A stretch of 64,000 nt of DNA from Bacteroidales bacterium (GCA_017940465.1 JAGAYN010000023.1:1-64000), one strand, 5' to 3'; positions 9,029-17,844 are shown, numbered from the stretch's first letter. Notes: a model not told the origin generated them from the sequence alone. Program-made: numbers and translations.

Positions 9029-9922
9029 ATGAAAAAGGTCCTGTTTTCCGTGCTTGCTCTTGCAGCCTACTGCACGACCGTCAGTGCCCAGAGCATCATC
9101 GATGCCAATGACCAGCGCAACCCGAGGGATTTCTACCAGAAGGGTCTGATTGTGGGCAAGAAAGCCATGCCTTATCCCGCCGTCAGGGAGAGCGATGTCA
9201 TTTGGGAGTGCCTCATCTGGAGGGACATAGACTTGAACGAGAAGTTCAATCAGTTCTTCTATTTCCCTGTGGACGATGAGAAAGACACGCAGGGGCGCGT
9301 CAATCTGGTGAACCTTATCGTGAAGGCAGTCGCCGCGGGTGAGATTCCCGCCTATGAGGACGACGACTTCGTGAAGGAATATGACGCCGCCGAGGCCATG
9401 CGCCAGCTTATCGGCGACCCGCGCGTGGTGGAGCAGGAAGCCACTGACAGCGACGGCAACGTCATGTACGACGACGACGGCGAGGCCATCATGGAGCGCA
9501 AAGAGGTGGCACGCAGCTTCGCCAAGGAATCGGCCAAGAAGCTGCACATCCTGGAGAAGTGGTACATCGACAAGCAGGACACCCGCCAGAAGGTACGCAT
9601 TGTGGGCCTCGCCTTCGAGTACCTGAAGGAGAATATAGCCGGCGAAGAGGTGCAGACCTCCTCCTTCTGGATTCCGATAGACGACATGCGCGTGCGCCAA
9701 GTGCTCATCAATGCCAACGCCTACGACGAGAACAACGACGTTGCCGTGCACACCTATGACGATGTCTTCATCCAGCGCTACTTCGACAGTTACATTGTCC
9801 GTGAGTCCAATGTACAGAACCGTCGTCTGTCCGATTACCTGACCGGCGAGGATGCCATCCTCAAGTCGCAGATGATTGAGGACTATATTTTCGACCTTGA
9901 ATCCGACATGTGGGAGTACTGA
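9029..9922 (+). CDS. gldN: T9SS ring protein GldN/PorN
   Basis: 297 residues with signal peptide MKKVLFSVLALAAYCTTVSA. The family core is IWRDIDLNEKFNQFFYFP, followed by LVNLIVKAVAAGEIPAYEDD and a C-terminal half with FWIPIDDMR and RRLSDYLTGEDA. It forms the periplasmic ring with GldK. It starts 7 bases after gldM and is followed by an intrinsic terminator, which probably ends the main operon transcript. Confidence 0.94.
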   Translation: MKKVLFSVLALAAYCTTVSAQSIIDANDQRNPRDFYQKGLIVGKKAMPYPAVRESDVIWECLIWRDIDLNEKFNQFFYFPVDDEKDTQGRVNLVNLIVKAVAAGEIPAYEDDDFVKEYDAAEAMRQLIGDPRVVEQEATDSDGNVMYDDDGEAIMERKEVARSFAKESAKKLHILEKWYIDKQDTRQKVRIVGLAFEYLKENIAGEEVQTSSFWIPIDDMRVRQVLINANAYDENNDVAVHTYDDVFIQRYFDSYIVRESNVQNRRLSDYLTGEDAILKSQMIEDYIFDLESDMWEY

Positions 9923-9943
9923 ATGCTCCCGTGCAACTTAGTG

Positions 9944-9980
9944 AAAAGAGTTAAGAGCCTCGACTCTTAACTCTTTTTTT
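9944..9980 (+). terminator. Intrinsic terminator between the two gldN copies
   Basis: Left arm AAAAGAGTTAAGAG (9944-9957), six-base loop CCTCGA, and perfectly complementary right arm CTCTTAACTCTTTT (9964-9977), running into further T to 9980. The T run ends two bases before the ATG of the next gene. Confidence 0.9.
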
Positions 9981-9982
9981 CG

Positions 9983-10849
9983 ATGAAGCGCTGCCTGTTC
10001 ATAGCACTGTTCCCGCTCCTTTCCTCCGTGGCGTTCGCCCAGGAGGGGGTGCGCAACGCCGGCGATTTCCACGCCAACCAGACCCTCGGCCACCAGCGCC
10101 CCATGCCGATGCCTTTCCTCCGCTATGAGGACATCGTATGGAGCACTGACCTGTGGAAGACCATCGACCTGGGCGAGCTTTTCAACCAATTCTTCTATTT
10201 CCCTGACGACGAGGAGCATTCCTACGGCAAGAAGAACTTTGCCCTCATGATCTGGGAGGCCATCGTGGCGGGCGAGATTCCGATTTACGACGACGAATTC
10301 CTCTCCGTGCCGCTCGACAACGAGGCCTTTGTGCGCCGCTACACCAAGGCGGACACCATGCTTCTGGAGATAGGCTACGACGAAGACGACAACGAACTCT
10401 ACGAGACGGTCATCCTGCCTCGCTATTTCGACCCCTCCGAGGTGAAGCAGTACCAGCTCTTCGAGACCTGGTTCGTCGGCCGCCAGGACGCCCGTCAGGA
10501 CTCGCGCCGCATCTCGCTGGCGCCCGTCAAGGACATCTATCGCGACATCGGCCGCGGGCAGGAGGTCTACATGGGCCGCCATCCCATCTTCTGGATCCCG
10601 ATGCAGCACCCTGCCGTGCGGGCCCTTATGGCGCGCCACACGGCCTATGTAGACCACGGCAACGTGGTACGTCAGCCCTCGTGGGACTGGATATTCCTCA
10701 ACCAGCACTACAACGCCTTCGTCACCCGCGAGTCGAATCGCCACCACCGCGCCATCTCCGACTACCTCACCGGCAACGACGCCCTCATCGAAGCCTCCCT
10801 CATCGAAGAGAAAGTTTTCGAGATCGAGGACGCCATGTGGGAGCATTAG
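9983..10849 (+). CDS. Second GldN/PorN-like protein (GldO-type paralog)
   Basis: 288 residues with signal peptide up to SVAFAQ. It repeats the GldN architecture: VWSTDLWKTIDLGELFNQFF, then ALMIWEAIVAGEIPIYDDEF, FWIPMQHPAVRALM and RAISDYLTGNDA. Compared with gldN it lacks the Asp-rich insert and has its own central segment, so it is a diverged tandem duplicate. Flavobacterium johnsoniae has a similar partly redundant gldN/gldO pair. The ATG sits two bases beyond the T-tract of a perfect terminator, so there is no room for a separate leader. Expression must come from readthrough or from a promoter I cannot see. Confidence 0.88.
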   Translation: MKRCLFIALFPLLSSVAFAQEGVRNAGDFHANQTLGHQRPMPMPFLRYEDIVWSTDLWKTIDLGELFNQFFYFPDDEEHSYGKKNFALMIWEAIVAGEIPIYDDEFLSVPLDNEAFVRRYTKADTMLLEIGYDEDDNELYETVILPRYFDPSEVKQYQLFETWFVGRQDARQDSRRISLAPVKDIYRDIGRGQEVYMGRHPIFWIPMQHPAVRALMARHTAYVDHGNVVRQPSWDWIFLNQHYNAFVTRESNRHHRAISDYLTGNDALIEASLIEEKVFEIEDAMWEH

Positions 10850-10934
10850 TCCCTCCTTTTCCCCCTTCGTTCCACCCCCTTGCCCCCTCCTTCCGAGGGG
10901 GACTTCCGGCATTGTCCTTGTTGATTCGGAGTAA

Positions 10935-11040
10935 GGAAGAAGAGGGGAAGAAGTGGGTGCCTCTTACATGTTGATATACAGCGGAGTAGAAACGGACGAA
11001 AATAGCCCGTTTTCCGGAATCTGAACGAAAAAATTACAGG
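10935..11040 (+). repeat. Dispersed intergenic repeat, copy A
   Basis: It begins with GGAAGAAGAGGGGAAGAAG, found identically at 17634. The next 29 bases match at 19 positions (TGCCT, ATG, TGAT, CAGCG blocks). Further on, AAAAT and AAAAAATT blocks also recur in order. Both copies lie after the 3' end of a plus-strand gene. Confidence 0.6.
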
Positions 11041-11062
11041 TTTTTGATGGGGAGGAATCGAC

Positions 11063-12112
11063 CTATTCCGCGAGGCGGTTGGCGGCATAGTTGCGCCAGC
11101 GGTCGAGGCACTGCGTCATGTCCTCCGGCAGGGGGCTTTCAAAGTGCATCTGCTGCCCCGAGGAGGGGTGCTCGAAGCCCAGCACCCGGGCGTGGAGGGC
11201 CTGGCGTGGCAGCACGGCAAAGCAGTTCTCCACAAACTGGCGGTACTTGGAGAAGGTGGTGCCTTTCAGTATGGCGTCGCCCCCGTAGGCAGCGTCGCTG
11301 AAGAGGGGGTGCCCGATGTGGCGCATGTGGGCGCGGATCTGATGGGTGCGTCCGGTCTCGAGGATGCATTCCACCAGCGTCACGTAGCCGAAGCGTTCCA
11401 GTACCCGCCAGTGGGTGACGGCGTGCTTTCCGCGCTGCATTTCGTCGGGGAGCCCTTCCTCGTGTGGGTAGACGCACATGACGCGGCGGTCCTGTGGCGA
11501 GCGTCCCAGGTTGCCGGTGACGGTGCCGCTGTCCTCCTCGAAGTCGCCCCACACCAGGGCGGTGTACTTACGTTCGATGGTGTGGTAGAAGAATTGGCGC
11601 GCCAGCGACGCCTGCGCCTCCTCGTTTTTGGCCACCAGCATCAAGCCGGTGGTGTCCTTGTCGATGCGGTGGACCAGGTAGGGGGTGGGCGTGGTGCCGT
11701 CGGGGCGGCGTTTGTCCTGCAGGTAGTGGAGCAGGCCGTTCAGGAGGGTGCCGGTGTAGTTGCCCACGCCTGGGTGCACCACCAGGCCGGCGGGCTTCTC
11801 GATGACCATCACGTCGTCGTCCTCGTACACGATGTCGAGCGGGATGGGTTCGGGCAGCAGTTCGAAATCGTGCGGCGGTTCGGGCAGCAGCACGCTTATG
11901 ACGTCCAGGGGCTTCACGCGGTAGTTCGACTTCACCACGCTGTCGTTCACCCTGACGCATCCCGCCTTCGCCGCCGCCTGCACCTTGTTGCGCGAGATGC
12001 CCTCCAGGCGCATCTGGAGGTACTTGTCGATGCGCATCATCTCCTGTCCGCGGTCGACGGTGATGCGGTGGTGTTCGTACAGCTCCTGTTGTTCTTCGGG
12101 CTCCTCTGTCAT
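11063..12112 (-). CDS. rluD: RluD-type 23S rRNA pseudouridine synthase
   Basis: 349 residues. N-terminal S4 RNA-binding domain at about residues 25-75 (RIDKYLQMRLEGISRNKVQ), then the RluA/RluD catalytic domain with IEKPAGLVVHPG and the active-site block HRIDKDTTGLMLVAKN. EGTRTHQIR-type chemistry is present as LETGRTHQIRAHM. Modification of helix 69 of 23S rRNA is expected. It is last in a minus-strand operon and starts 3 bases after the upstream stop. Confidence 0.9.
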   Translation of the reverse strand: MTEEPEEQQELYEHHRITVDRGQEMMRIDKYLQMRLEGISRNKVQAAAKAGCVRVNDSVVKSNYRVKPLDVISVLLPEPPHDFELLPEPIPLDIVYEDDDVMVIEKPAGLVVHPGVGNYTGTLLNGLLHYLQDKRRPDGTTPTPYLVHRIDKDTTGLMLVAKNEEAQASLARQFFYHTIERKYTALVWGDFEEDSGTVTGNLGRSPQDRRVMCVYPHEEGLPDEMQRGKHAVTHWRVLERFGYVTLVECILETGRTHQIRAHMRHIGHPLFSDAAYGGDAILKGTTFSKYRQFVENCFAVLPRQALHARVLGFEHPSSGQQMHFESPLPEDMTQCLDRWRNYAANRLAE

Positions 12113-12115
12113 GGT

Positions 12116-13987
12116 CTATCGGGTGATGATGATCTTGTGGGTTGAAGGTGGGGTGTTGCCTTGCGGCACGATGCGCAGCAGGTAGAGCCCTGCCGGCAGG
12201 TGGGCCACGGAGAGGGTCCCGGTGCCGCGTTGCGCCAGACAGAGGCGGCCGGTATAGTCATACAACTCCAGTCGGCTGCCGTCGTCAATGCCGTCGATGT
12301 GCAGGCGGTCTGCCGCCGGGTTGGGGAAGATGCGTGGCGACGGCTGCCGGGGGGTGCCTGCGGAGAGGGTGGCGGATGTGCCGAAGCAGGGGCGCATCAT
12401 CAGCGAGCCGCTGAGGATGCTTTGCTCCCAGGCCGAGCCCGTCAGGAACCGGATGCGGTCCGAGGTGTTGTGGCTGCGGTCAAAGCCGAGGTTGATATAG
12501 GTGTTGCTCTCCTGCCTGAAGCCGACGAAGATGCTTCCGTCCACGATGACAGGGGCCTCCAATGGGTAGCGGTGGAAGCGGTCCAGGCCCTCGAACCCGG
12601 GCTGGCGACGCTCGGAATCCTGGTAGAGGATTGTCCCCGGGCGGCCGTCGTCGGTCTGCCACACCGTGATGAGGAACGGCACTTGTGCGTTCTGCCCGTC
12701 AAGGGTGCGGTTGAAGTACAGGTCAAGGGCCGTCAGCGTGTCCTCGGTGTTGAGGTCGAACCGGTAGGCGAGGCTGATGGTGCTTGAGGTCGAGGTGATG
12801 CCGTAGCCGTTCTCGGCTGTGCCGTCATCGTATGCGTAGTAGTTGGAGAACACCTGCCGGAAGGTGGCTGTGTCGTTGCAGGGGTGCTGGTCGGCGGCGC
12901 TGCCTTCCTGCACGGTGTGGACGATGTGGTAGGAACAGGTGTCGTTGCTTTCGGGGAATGCCCATCCGGTGGCGGGTGTGGCGTGGGCCGGTGCGGTCTG
13001 GTAGGTGCCCGAGGGCAGGAACGGGGGGGCGTTCTCGTAGCCTCCGTCGTAGGTGTACAGCACGCGGTCTTGGTTGTCGAGCACGGTATAGGCGTAGCGT
13101 GTGGCGAGGTCGGAGGGGTAGAGGTTGGTGATGGCCATGGCGATGGATGGTGCCATGTCGGCTGTGCGGTACTGGCGGGCGGGCATGGCCCTGTAGTGGG
13201 TCAGCATGGAGGGTGCCGGCGCGGCAAAGGCGATGTCGCGGAATGCAGGGCCGGAGACCGAGCTGCGGTCGCGGTCCAGGTAGACATAGTCCAGGTGCCA
13301 GTAGTCGCAGTTCCCTGTCAGGCCGGGTTTGGTGGCGGGGGTGAGGCTGCAGTAGTTGCGGAAGCGGAAGCGGAAGGTGCTGTCGAGGTAGCCGGCGTCG
13401 GCGATGGGGATGGCTGTGTACTGCCAGTCGCGTCCGGTCAGTGCCACGAGGGAGTCCACGCTGATGCCGCCGCGGCTCCACACGGTGTGCCAGGTGCCAT
13501 CGGCCGCATGGTAGAGGTCCACGAAGAGAGAGTCCTGCGCGTCGGGGGCCATGCCTGTGCGTTCCCACAGGTTGCCTTGTCCGCCGCCGGGCAGGTAGTA
13601 GAAGCTGAGCACCAGCGAGTCGGCCGGTTGCAGGCCGTCCAGCCGGATGGGTTGCGAGGTGAGGGTGTCGGCGGGGAACAGCGAGGTGGAGGCCGAGGGG
13701 TAGAGGTTCCCTGTGGCGTCCAGGGCATCGAGGGTGGCCACGCCGTTTGTCGGCGGGAAGATGCCGCTGCCGTCGTACAGGACAACCCCTTGCGGCTGCC
13801 ACAGGTTCGGGGTGGGGGATGGGGCGGGGCGGGAGAAGTCGTCGAAGAAGGGTAGCGCCACGGCCGTGCCGGGGCTCTTGCTGCGCGGTGCCTGCCGCGG
13901 GGCGCTCTGCAGCGGAAGCAGCACCTCCTGCGCCCCGACGGCGAGGGGGAGCAGCATCAGCAGCAGTCCTATGTGCCTCTTTACCAT
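12116..13987 (-). CDS. Secreted protein with T9SS C-terminal sorting domain
   Basis: 623 residues from ATG 13987, overlapping the end of the PASTA gene by 7 bases. A TTG two codons earlier is possible. The signal peptide ends near AVGAQ. The body has a PFFDDFSRP start and many beta strands typical of galactose-binding/concanavalin-like surface proteins; no catalytic motif is recognisable. The last 80 residues form a type A sorting domain: IFPNPAADRLHI, LELYDYTGR, LPAGLYLLRI. It should therefore leave the cell through the T9SS encoded nearby. Its function on the surface is unknown. Confidence 0.8.
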   Translation of the reverse strand: MVKRHIGLLLMLLPLAVGAQEVLLPLQSAPRQAPRSKSPGTAVALPFFDDFSRPAPSPTPNLWQPQGVVLYDGSGIFPPTNGVATLDALDATGNLYPSASTSLFPADTLTSQPIRLDGLQPADSLVLSFYYLPGGGQGNLWERTGMAPDAQDSLFVDLYHAADGTWHTVWSRGGISVDSLVALTGRDWQYTAIPIADAGYLDSTFRFRFRNYCSLTPATKPGLTGNCDYWHLDYVYLDRDRSSVSGPAFRDIAFAAPAPSMLTHYRAMPARQYRTADMAPSIAMAITNLYPSDLATRYAYTVLDNQDRVLYTYDGGYENAPPFLPSGTYQTAPAHATPATGWAFPESNDTCSYHIVHTVQEGSAADQHPCNDTATFRQVFSNYYAYDDGTAENGYGITSTSSTISLAYRFDLNTEDTLTALDLYFNRTLDGQNAQVPFLITVWQTDDGRPGTILYQDSERRQPGFEGLDRFHRYPLEAPVIVDGSIFVGFRQESNTYINLGFDRSHNTSDRIRFLTGSAWEQSILSGSLMMRPCFGTSATLSAGTPRQPSPRIFPNPAADRLHIDGIDDGSRLELYDYTGRLCLAQRGTGTLSVAHLPAGLYLLRIVPQGNTPPSTHKIIITR

Positions 13988-14865
13988 GCCCAATCGGAGT
14001 TGTCTTCTATCATCTCAGGCGATGGGCGCCCGTCGTTGATGGCGTTGGGGTCGATGATTTTGCTGGAGTCCACCTTGAAGGTGTTCACCATTCGGTTGAT
14101 ATCCTCGGCGTTGGCGTCGGTGTACCAGAGTTCCACGTCGGTGCCGTAGGGGTATTTGGTGACGCCTGTGTAGTCGGGTTCCTGGCGGTAGACCACGGCG
14201 GTGGCCTTGTTCTTCACTCCGCTGAAGTGCTCTTTCCCGATGTTGAGCGAGGCCGAGAGTATGTCGCGTCGGGCCTTGTCGGAGGTCTTGCCTATGACGA
14301 AGGGGACGGTGTTGGCGCCGGTGCCGTCGCCGAGGCCCACGACGAGGTCGATGACCGACCCCGAGGCTATGGGCTGTCCGGCGTAGAGGGTCTTCCCTTT
14401 GCAGGTCTGGTTCACGACGCTGTTCTTGTAGGGGTCCTCGACGAATTTGAGGCGGCCGCCGATGAGGCCGATGCTGTATATCTCCGATATGGCCTGGCGC
14501 ACGGAGAGGCCGGCCAGTTCGGGCAGCACGGCGTCGTCGGCGTTGTAGGCGGTGATGCTTACGTACACCTTGCGGCCCTTCTTCACCATCGACCCAGCCT
14601 TGGGGTCCTGGTTGAGGATGATGCCGCCTTCGGTGCCGTGGCGGTAGACCGAGTCGGTCACCACGTAGGAGAGGCCGATGGGGTTGTCCGCCGTCACTGC
14701 GTCGAGGTGTTCCCCCACCACGTTGGCCAGTTCGTATTCCTGCCCCTGGCGGGCATAGATGCGTATGAAGAAGAATACCAGCACCATGATGACTGCCGAT
14801 ATGCCTATCATGAGGAGCACGTGCAGTGCCCACGGGTGTTTCTTGAAGAAGTTCTCTTTTGCCAT
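13981..14865 (-). CDS. PASTA domain membrane protein
   Basis: 294 residues: a short cytoplasmic N-terminus (MAKENFFKKHP), one membrane helix (residues 13-35), then three PASTA repeats of about 65-70 residues (around 40-110, 110-180 and 185-255) with patterns such as LNQDPKAGSMVKKGRKVYV and AGQPIASGSVIDLVVG. PASTA domains bind peptidoglycan stem peptides in Gram-positive kinases. Bacteroidota have such kinase-free versions next to rluD, as here. The acidic, Pro-containing tail is unstructured. Role unproven; probably peptidoglycan-linked. Confidence 0.85.
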   Translation of the reverse strand: MAKENFFKKHPWALHVLLMIGISAVIMVLVFFFIRIYARQGQEYELANVVGEHLDAVTADNPIGLSYVVTDSVYRHGTEGGIILNQDPKAGSMVKKGRKVYVSITAYNADDAVLPELAGLSVRQAISEIYSIGLIGGRLKFVEDPYKNSVVNQTCKGKTLYAGQPIASGSVIDLVVGLGDGTGANTVPFVIGKTSDKARRDILSASLNIGKEHFSGVKNKATAVVYRQEPDYTGVTKYPYGTDVELWYTDANAEDINRMVNTFKVDSSKIIDPNAINDGRPSPEMIEDNSDWAW

Positions 14866-14886
14866 AAACGGGATGTTCTTTGATGC

Positions 14887-16200
14887 TTAGTCGGTCAGTC
14901 TGCCCAGCAGTGTGGCGGCGGTGCAGGTTTCCACCAGCACCTTGCGGTAGGTGCCGGGCCGGGCGTCCTGACGGTCGAAGACGATGACTTTGTTCTGGCT
15001 GTTGCGGCCGAAGAGGCGCTCTTTGCTGCGGTGGCTTTCGCCTTCGACCAGCACCTCGTATTCGCGGCCGATTTCCTGCTGGTTGTTTTCGAGGGCTATC
15101 TGGCCTTGCAGGGCGATGATTTCGTTCAGGCGGCGCGTCTTCTCCTGGTCGGCGATGTCGTCGGGCAGGTGCTTCCAGGCATAGGTGCCTTCGCGGAGGG
15201 AGTATTTGAACATGTAGGCGTAGTCGTAGCGCACGTGTCGGAAGAGGTCGAGCGTGGCCTGGTGGTCCTCTTCGGTCTCGGTGGAGAAGCCGGCGATGAC
15301 GTCGGTGGTGATGGAGCAGTCGGGCAGGTGGCGGCGTATGGCCTCGATGCGGTCGAGGTACCATTCCACCGTGTAGCGACGGTTCATCAGTTTGAGCATG
15401 CGGTTGCTTCCGCTTTGGACGGGCAGGTGGATGCAGCGGCAGATGTTGGGATGGCTGGCCATGACTTCCAGGAGCCTGTCGCTGAGGTCCTTGGGGTGCG
15501 AGGTGGCGAAGCGCACACGCAGCGCGGGGTCGATGGCGGCCACGGCGTCCATCAGCTCGGGGAAGTCGGTGTGGTCGCACTGGTAGGAGTTCACGTTCTG
15601 CCCCAGGAGGGTCACTTCGCGATAGCCTCTGTCGAACAGATGGCGGGCTTCCTCGACGATGGTCTTGGGGTCGCGGCTGCGTTCGCGTCCGCGGGTGTAG
15701 GGCACGACGCAGTAGGCGCAGTAGTTCTGGCATCCGCGCATGATGCTGATATAGGCGGAGATACCGTTGGAAGCCAGGCGCACGGGTTCGATGTCGGCAT
15801 AGGTCTCGGTGGTGCTGAGTTCCACCTCGGAGGCTTTCTGGCCGTGGCGCACCTGCTGCAGGATGTCGGGCAGGCGGCGGTAGGCGTCGGGGCCGCACAC
15901 GAAGGAGATGTTGTCCTCCTCCTCCATGAGGCGGCTCTGCAGCCGTTCGGCCATGCAGCCGAGGATGCCGATGCGCAGGTTGTGGCGCCGCTGCTGTGCG
16001 GCCCGCAGTTCGCGCACGCGGTGGCGCACGCGCTGCTCGGCGTTGTCGCGGATGGCGCAGGTGTTGATCAGCACGAAGCCAGCCTCGTCCAGGGTCGGGG
16101 CCAGGCTGTAGCCTGCCTGCGCGAGGATGGAGCCCACCACCTCGCTGTCGGCGAAGTTCATCTGGCAGCCGTAGGTCTCTATGTATATTTTCTCTGTCAA
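14887..16200 (-). CDS. miaB: tRNA-2-methylthio-N6-dimethylallyladenosine synthase
   Basis: 437 residues, initiated at TTG 16200; no in-frame ATG precedes the conserved IYIETYGCQMNFADSE start. The N-terminal UPF0004 domain shows three Fe-S cysteines (TYGCQMN, INTCAIRD, ILGCMAE). The radical SAM cluster is CQNYCAYC in GCQNYCAYCVVPYTRGRERS. The C-terminal end has TRAM-like strands (YEVLVEGES, RKVLVE). It adds methylthio to i6A37 of tRNAs. It is second in the minus-strand operon. Confidence 0.94.
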   Translation of the reverse strand: MTEKIYIETYGCQMNFADSEVVGSILAQAGYSLAPTLDEAGFVLINTCAIRDNAEQRVRHRVRELRAAQQRRHNLRIGILGCMAERLQSRLMEEEDNISFVCGPDAYRRLPDILQQVRHGQKASEVELSTTETYADIEPVRLASNGISAYISIMRGCQNYCAYCVVPYTRGRERSRDPKTIVEEARHLFDRGYREVTLLGQNVNSYQCDHTDFPELMDAVAAIDPALRVRFATSHPKDLSDRLLEVMASHPNICRCIHLPVQSGSNRMLKLMNRRYTVEWYLDRIEAIRRHLPDCSITTDVIAGFSTETEEDHQATLDLFRHVRYDYAYMFKYSLREGTYAWKHLPDDIADQEKTRRLNEIIALQGQIALENNQQEIGREYEVLVEGESHRSKERLFGRNSQNKVIVFDRQDARPGTYRKVLVETCTAATLLGRLTD

Positions 16201-16228
16201 GACGGTAGGGTTGGGGTCCGGTGTGGGC

Positions 16229-16693
16229 CTATTCGTCCCAGATCATGTAGTCTGTGCTGTCGCGGGTGAGCACGCCGGAGATGTTCCAGATGCGGGTGTC
16301 GATGCCGGCGTCGCTCCACTGGCTTCCGTTCACGTTGATGGAGTAGCCGTAGCCGCCTTCGATGGTCATGGAGGTGTCGTTGAGGTCGAGTATCTTGAAC
16401 TGGAACTTCCACACGCGGTTGCTGTCCTCGCGCATGGCGGTGATCTGGTTGCCGTTGGGTGTCCAGCGCATCACCGGCACGCTGTCCACGGTGATGGTGG
16501 GCGAGGGTTTGGTCTTGAGCGTCATCGTGCGGCCGCTCCAGAGCGAGGCGCTGTCCTCGGGGAAATTCCACTTGCCGAGCATCAGCATCTCCGGCACCGA
16601 CAGCGGGTCGGGCTCCTCGTCGCGGTTGCAGCTGATGGCTGTCATCGTCAGCACGACCACGGCGGTCAGCATCAGGATTCGCATTGATTTCAT
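16229..16693 (-). CDS. Small lipoprotein, lipocalin-like in outline
   Basis: 154 residues with lipobox TMTAISC (Cys22). The mature part is beta-rich: LMLGKWNFP near the start, which resembles the GKW opening of Bacteroidota lipocalin-like lipoproteins, then TPNGNQITAMRE and WKFQFKILDLNDTSMTI. No catalytic motif. It lies 28 bases upstream of miaB on the same strand and has its own -7 box. The family assignment is a guess from shape only. Confidence 0.6.
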   Translation of the reverse strand: MKSMRILMLTAVVVLTMTAISCNRDEEPDPLSVPEMLMLGKWNFPEDSASLWSGRTMTLKTKPSPTITVDSVPVMRWTPNGNQITAMREDSNRVWKFQFKILDLNDTSMTIEGGYGYSINVNGSQWSDAGIDTRIWNISGVLTRDSTDYMIWDE

Positions 16694-16730
16694 ATCGTTT
16701 GTGCTTTAGTTTTGTATTCCAAATAAAATG

Positions 16731-16738
16731 CAAAGATA
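16731..16738 (-). promoter_or_regulatory. -7 box (TATCTTTG) for the lipoprotein-miaB-rluD operon
   Basis: CAAAGATA on the plus strand reads TATCTTTG on the minus strand, about 40 bases before the lipoprotein start. No good -33 element is visible. Confidence 0.55.
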
Positions 16739-16792
16739 CGACTTTTTTTTCAACCGTGCGGATTTTTTCGCCCGTGGACGGCATTTTTTTTG

Positions 16793-16800
16793 TAATTTTG
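16793..16800 (+). promoter_or_regulatory. -7 box (TAATTTTG) for rlmB
   Basis: TAATTTTG fits TAnnTTTG, 24 bases before the rlmB ATG, back to back with the divergent lipoprotein promoter. Confidence 0.55.
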
Positions 16801-16824
16801 CATTCTGTAAACAACCCGGTAACG

Positions 16825-17559
16825 ATGGAAAAACAGCAGATTGTCTACGGATTACGCCCTGTCATTGAGGCTATTGAGAGCGGACGCCAGCTGGACCGCG
16901 TCCTGATGCAGAACGGCTTGTCGGGCCCGCTGGCGGGCGAACTCAAAAGCCGCATCCGCGAGTATGGAATCCCCTTTCAGTATGTCCCGGTGGAGAAATT
17001 GGCCCGCCTCGCCCAAGGCAACCACCAGGGGGTGGTGGCCCTGGTGGCGGCGGTGGCCTACAGGGACTTTGTCTTCGTGGTGGAAGAGATTGTGGGTCAG
17101 GGGCGTGCGCCCTTTGTCCTGCTGCTCGACCGCATCACCGACGTGCGCAACATGGGCGCCATAGCGCGCACGGCCGAGTGTGCCGGCGTGGACGCCCTGG
17201 TGGTCCCCGACCACGGCAGCGCCGCCATCAACACCGATGCCCTCAAGACCTCGTCCGGCGCCCTGCTCCGCCTCCCCCTCTGCCGTGAGGGCAACCTCAA
17301 GACCGTGGTCAACCTGGCCAAACAATATGGTATGCAGGTGGTTGCGGCCACCGAGAAGGGTGCTGTCCACTATCGGGAGGTCGACTTCCGCAAGCCCACC
17401 CTCCTCATCATGGGCAACGAGGAGACGGGAATCAGCAACGAGTTGCTCAAGATGAGCGACTTGCGTGCCAAGTTGCCCATCGTGGGGCAGGTCCAGTCCC
17501 TCAACGTCGGCGTGGCGGCCGGCATCTTCATCTACGAGGCCCTCGAGCAGCGCCTCTAA
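16825..17559 (+). CDS. rlmB: 23S rRNA (guanosine-2'-O-)-methyltransferase RlmB-type (SpoU)
   Basis: 244 residues from ATG 16825 (MEKQQIVYGLRPVIEAI). Further upstream codons are in frame but cross the promoter. The N-terminal substrate-binding domain is L30e-like. The C-terminal SPOUT knot has motif 1 LLLDRITDVRNMGAIARTAE, motif 2 IMGNEETGIS and motif 3 SLNVGVAAGIFIYEAL. It methylates 23S rRNA. It is a single-gene unit followed by an intergenic repeat. Confidence 0.9.
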   Translation: MEKQQIVYGLRPVIEAIESGRQLDRVLMQNGLSGPLAGELKSRIREYGIPFQYVPVEKLARLAQGNHQGVVALVAAVAYRDFVFVVEEIVGQGRAPFVLLLDRITDVRNMGAIARTAECAGVDALVVPDHGSAAINTDALKTSSGALLRLPLCREGNLKTVVNLAKQYGMQVVAATEKGAVHYREVDFRKPTLLIMGNEETGISNELLKMSDLRAKLPIVGQVQSLNVGVAAGIFIYEALEQRL

Positions 17560-17633
17560 CCCCCCGAGACACCCCCTCCATCCCCTCTCTTTCCGACCGT
17601 TCTCCCAGAGGGGTCGGATTATACCCGTAGCGG

Positions 17634-17740
17634 GGAAGAAGAGGGGAAGAAGAGGATGCCTTCAAGATGCTGATTATCAGCGCATCCGGATCGGGCCAAA
17701 ATCGGCCTCCGGAGCCCTTTTTTTCAAAAAATTGCGCAGT
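17634..17740 (+). repeat. Dispersed intergenic repeat, copy B, in the gap before the giant gene
   Basis: It shares the 19-base block GGAAGAAGAGGGGAAGAAG and 38 of the first 48 positions with copy A at 10935. It lies in the 376-base gap 17560-17935, which also holds T-rich stretches and the promoter of the next gene. No ORF is credible in that gap. Confidence 0.6.
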
Positions 17741-17836
17741 TATTGCAGGGCGTTGTCTGTCAGGTAGATAGGCGCGTTTTTAACTCTTTTTAAACTTTTT
17801 TATGAAAAAGGGTGTCCCCATGTCGGAAAATCTTCG

Positions 17837-17844
17837 TACATTTG
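17837..17844 (+). promoter_or_regulatory. -7 box (TACATTTG) for the giant surface protein gene
   Basis: TACATTTG lies 91 bases upstream of the ATG. The -33 region is not convincing. Confidence 0.45.
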
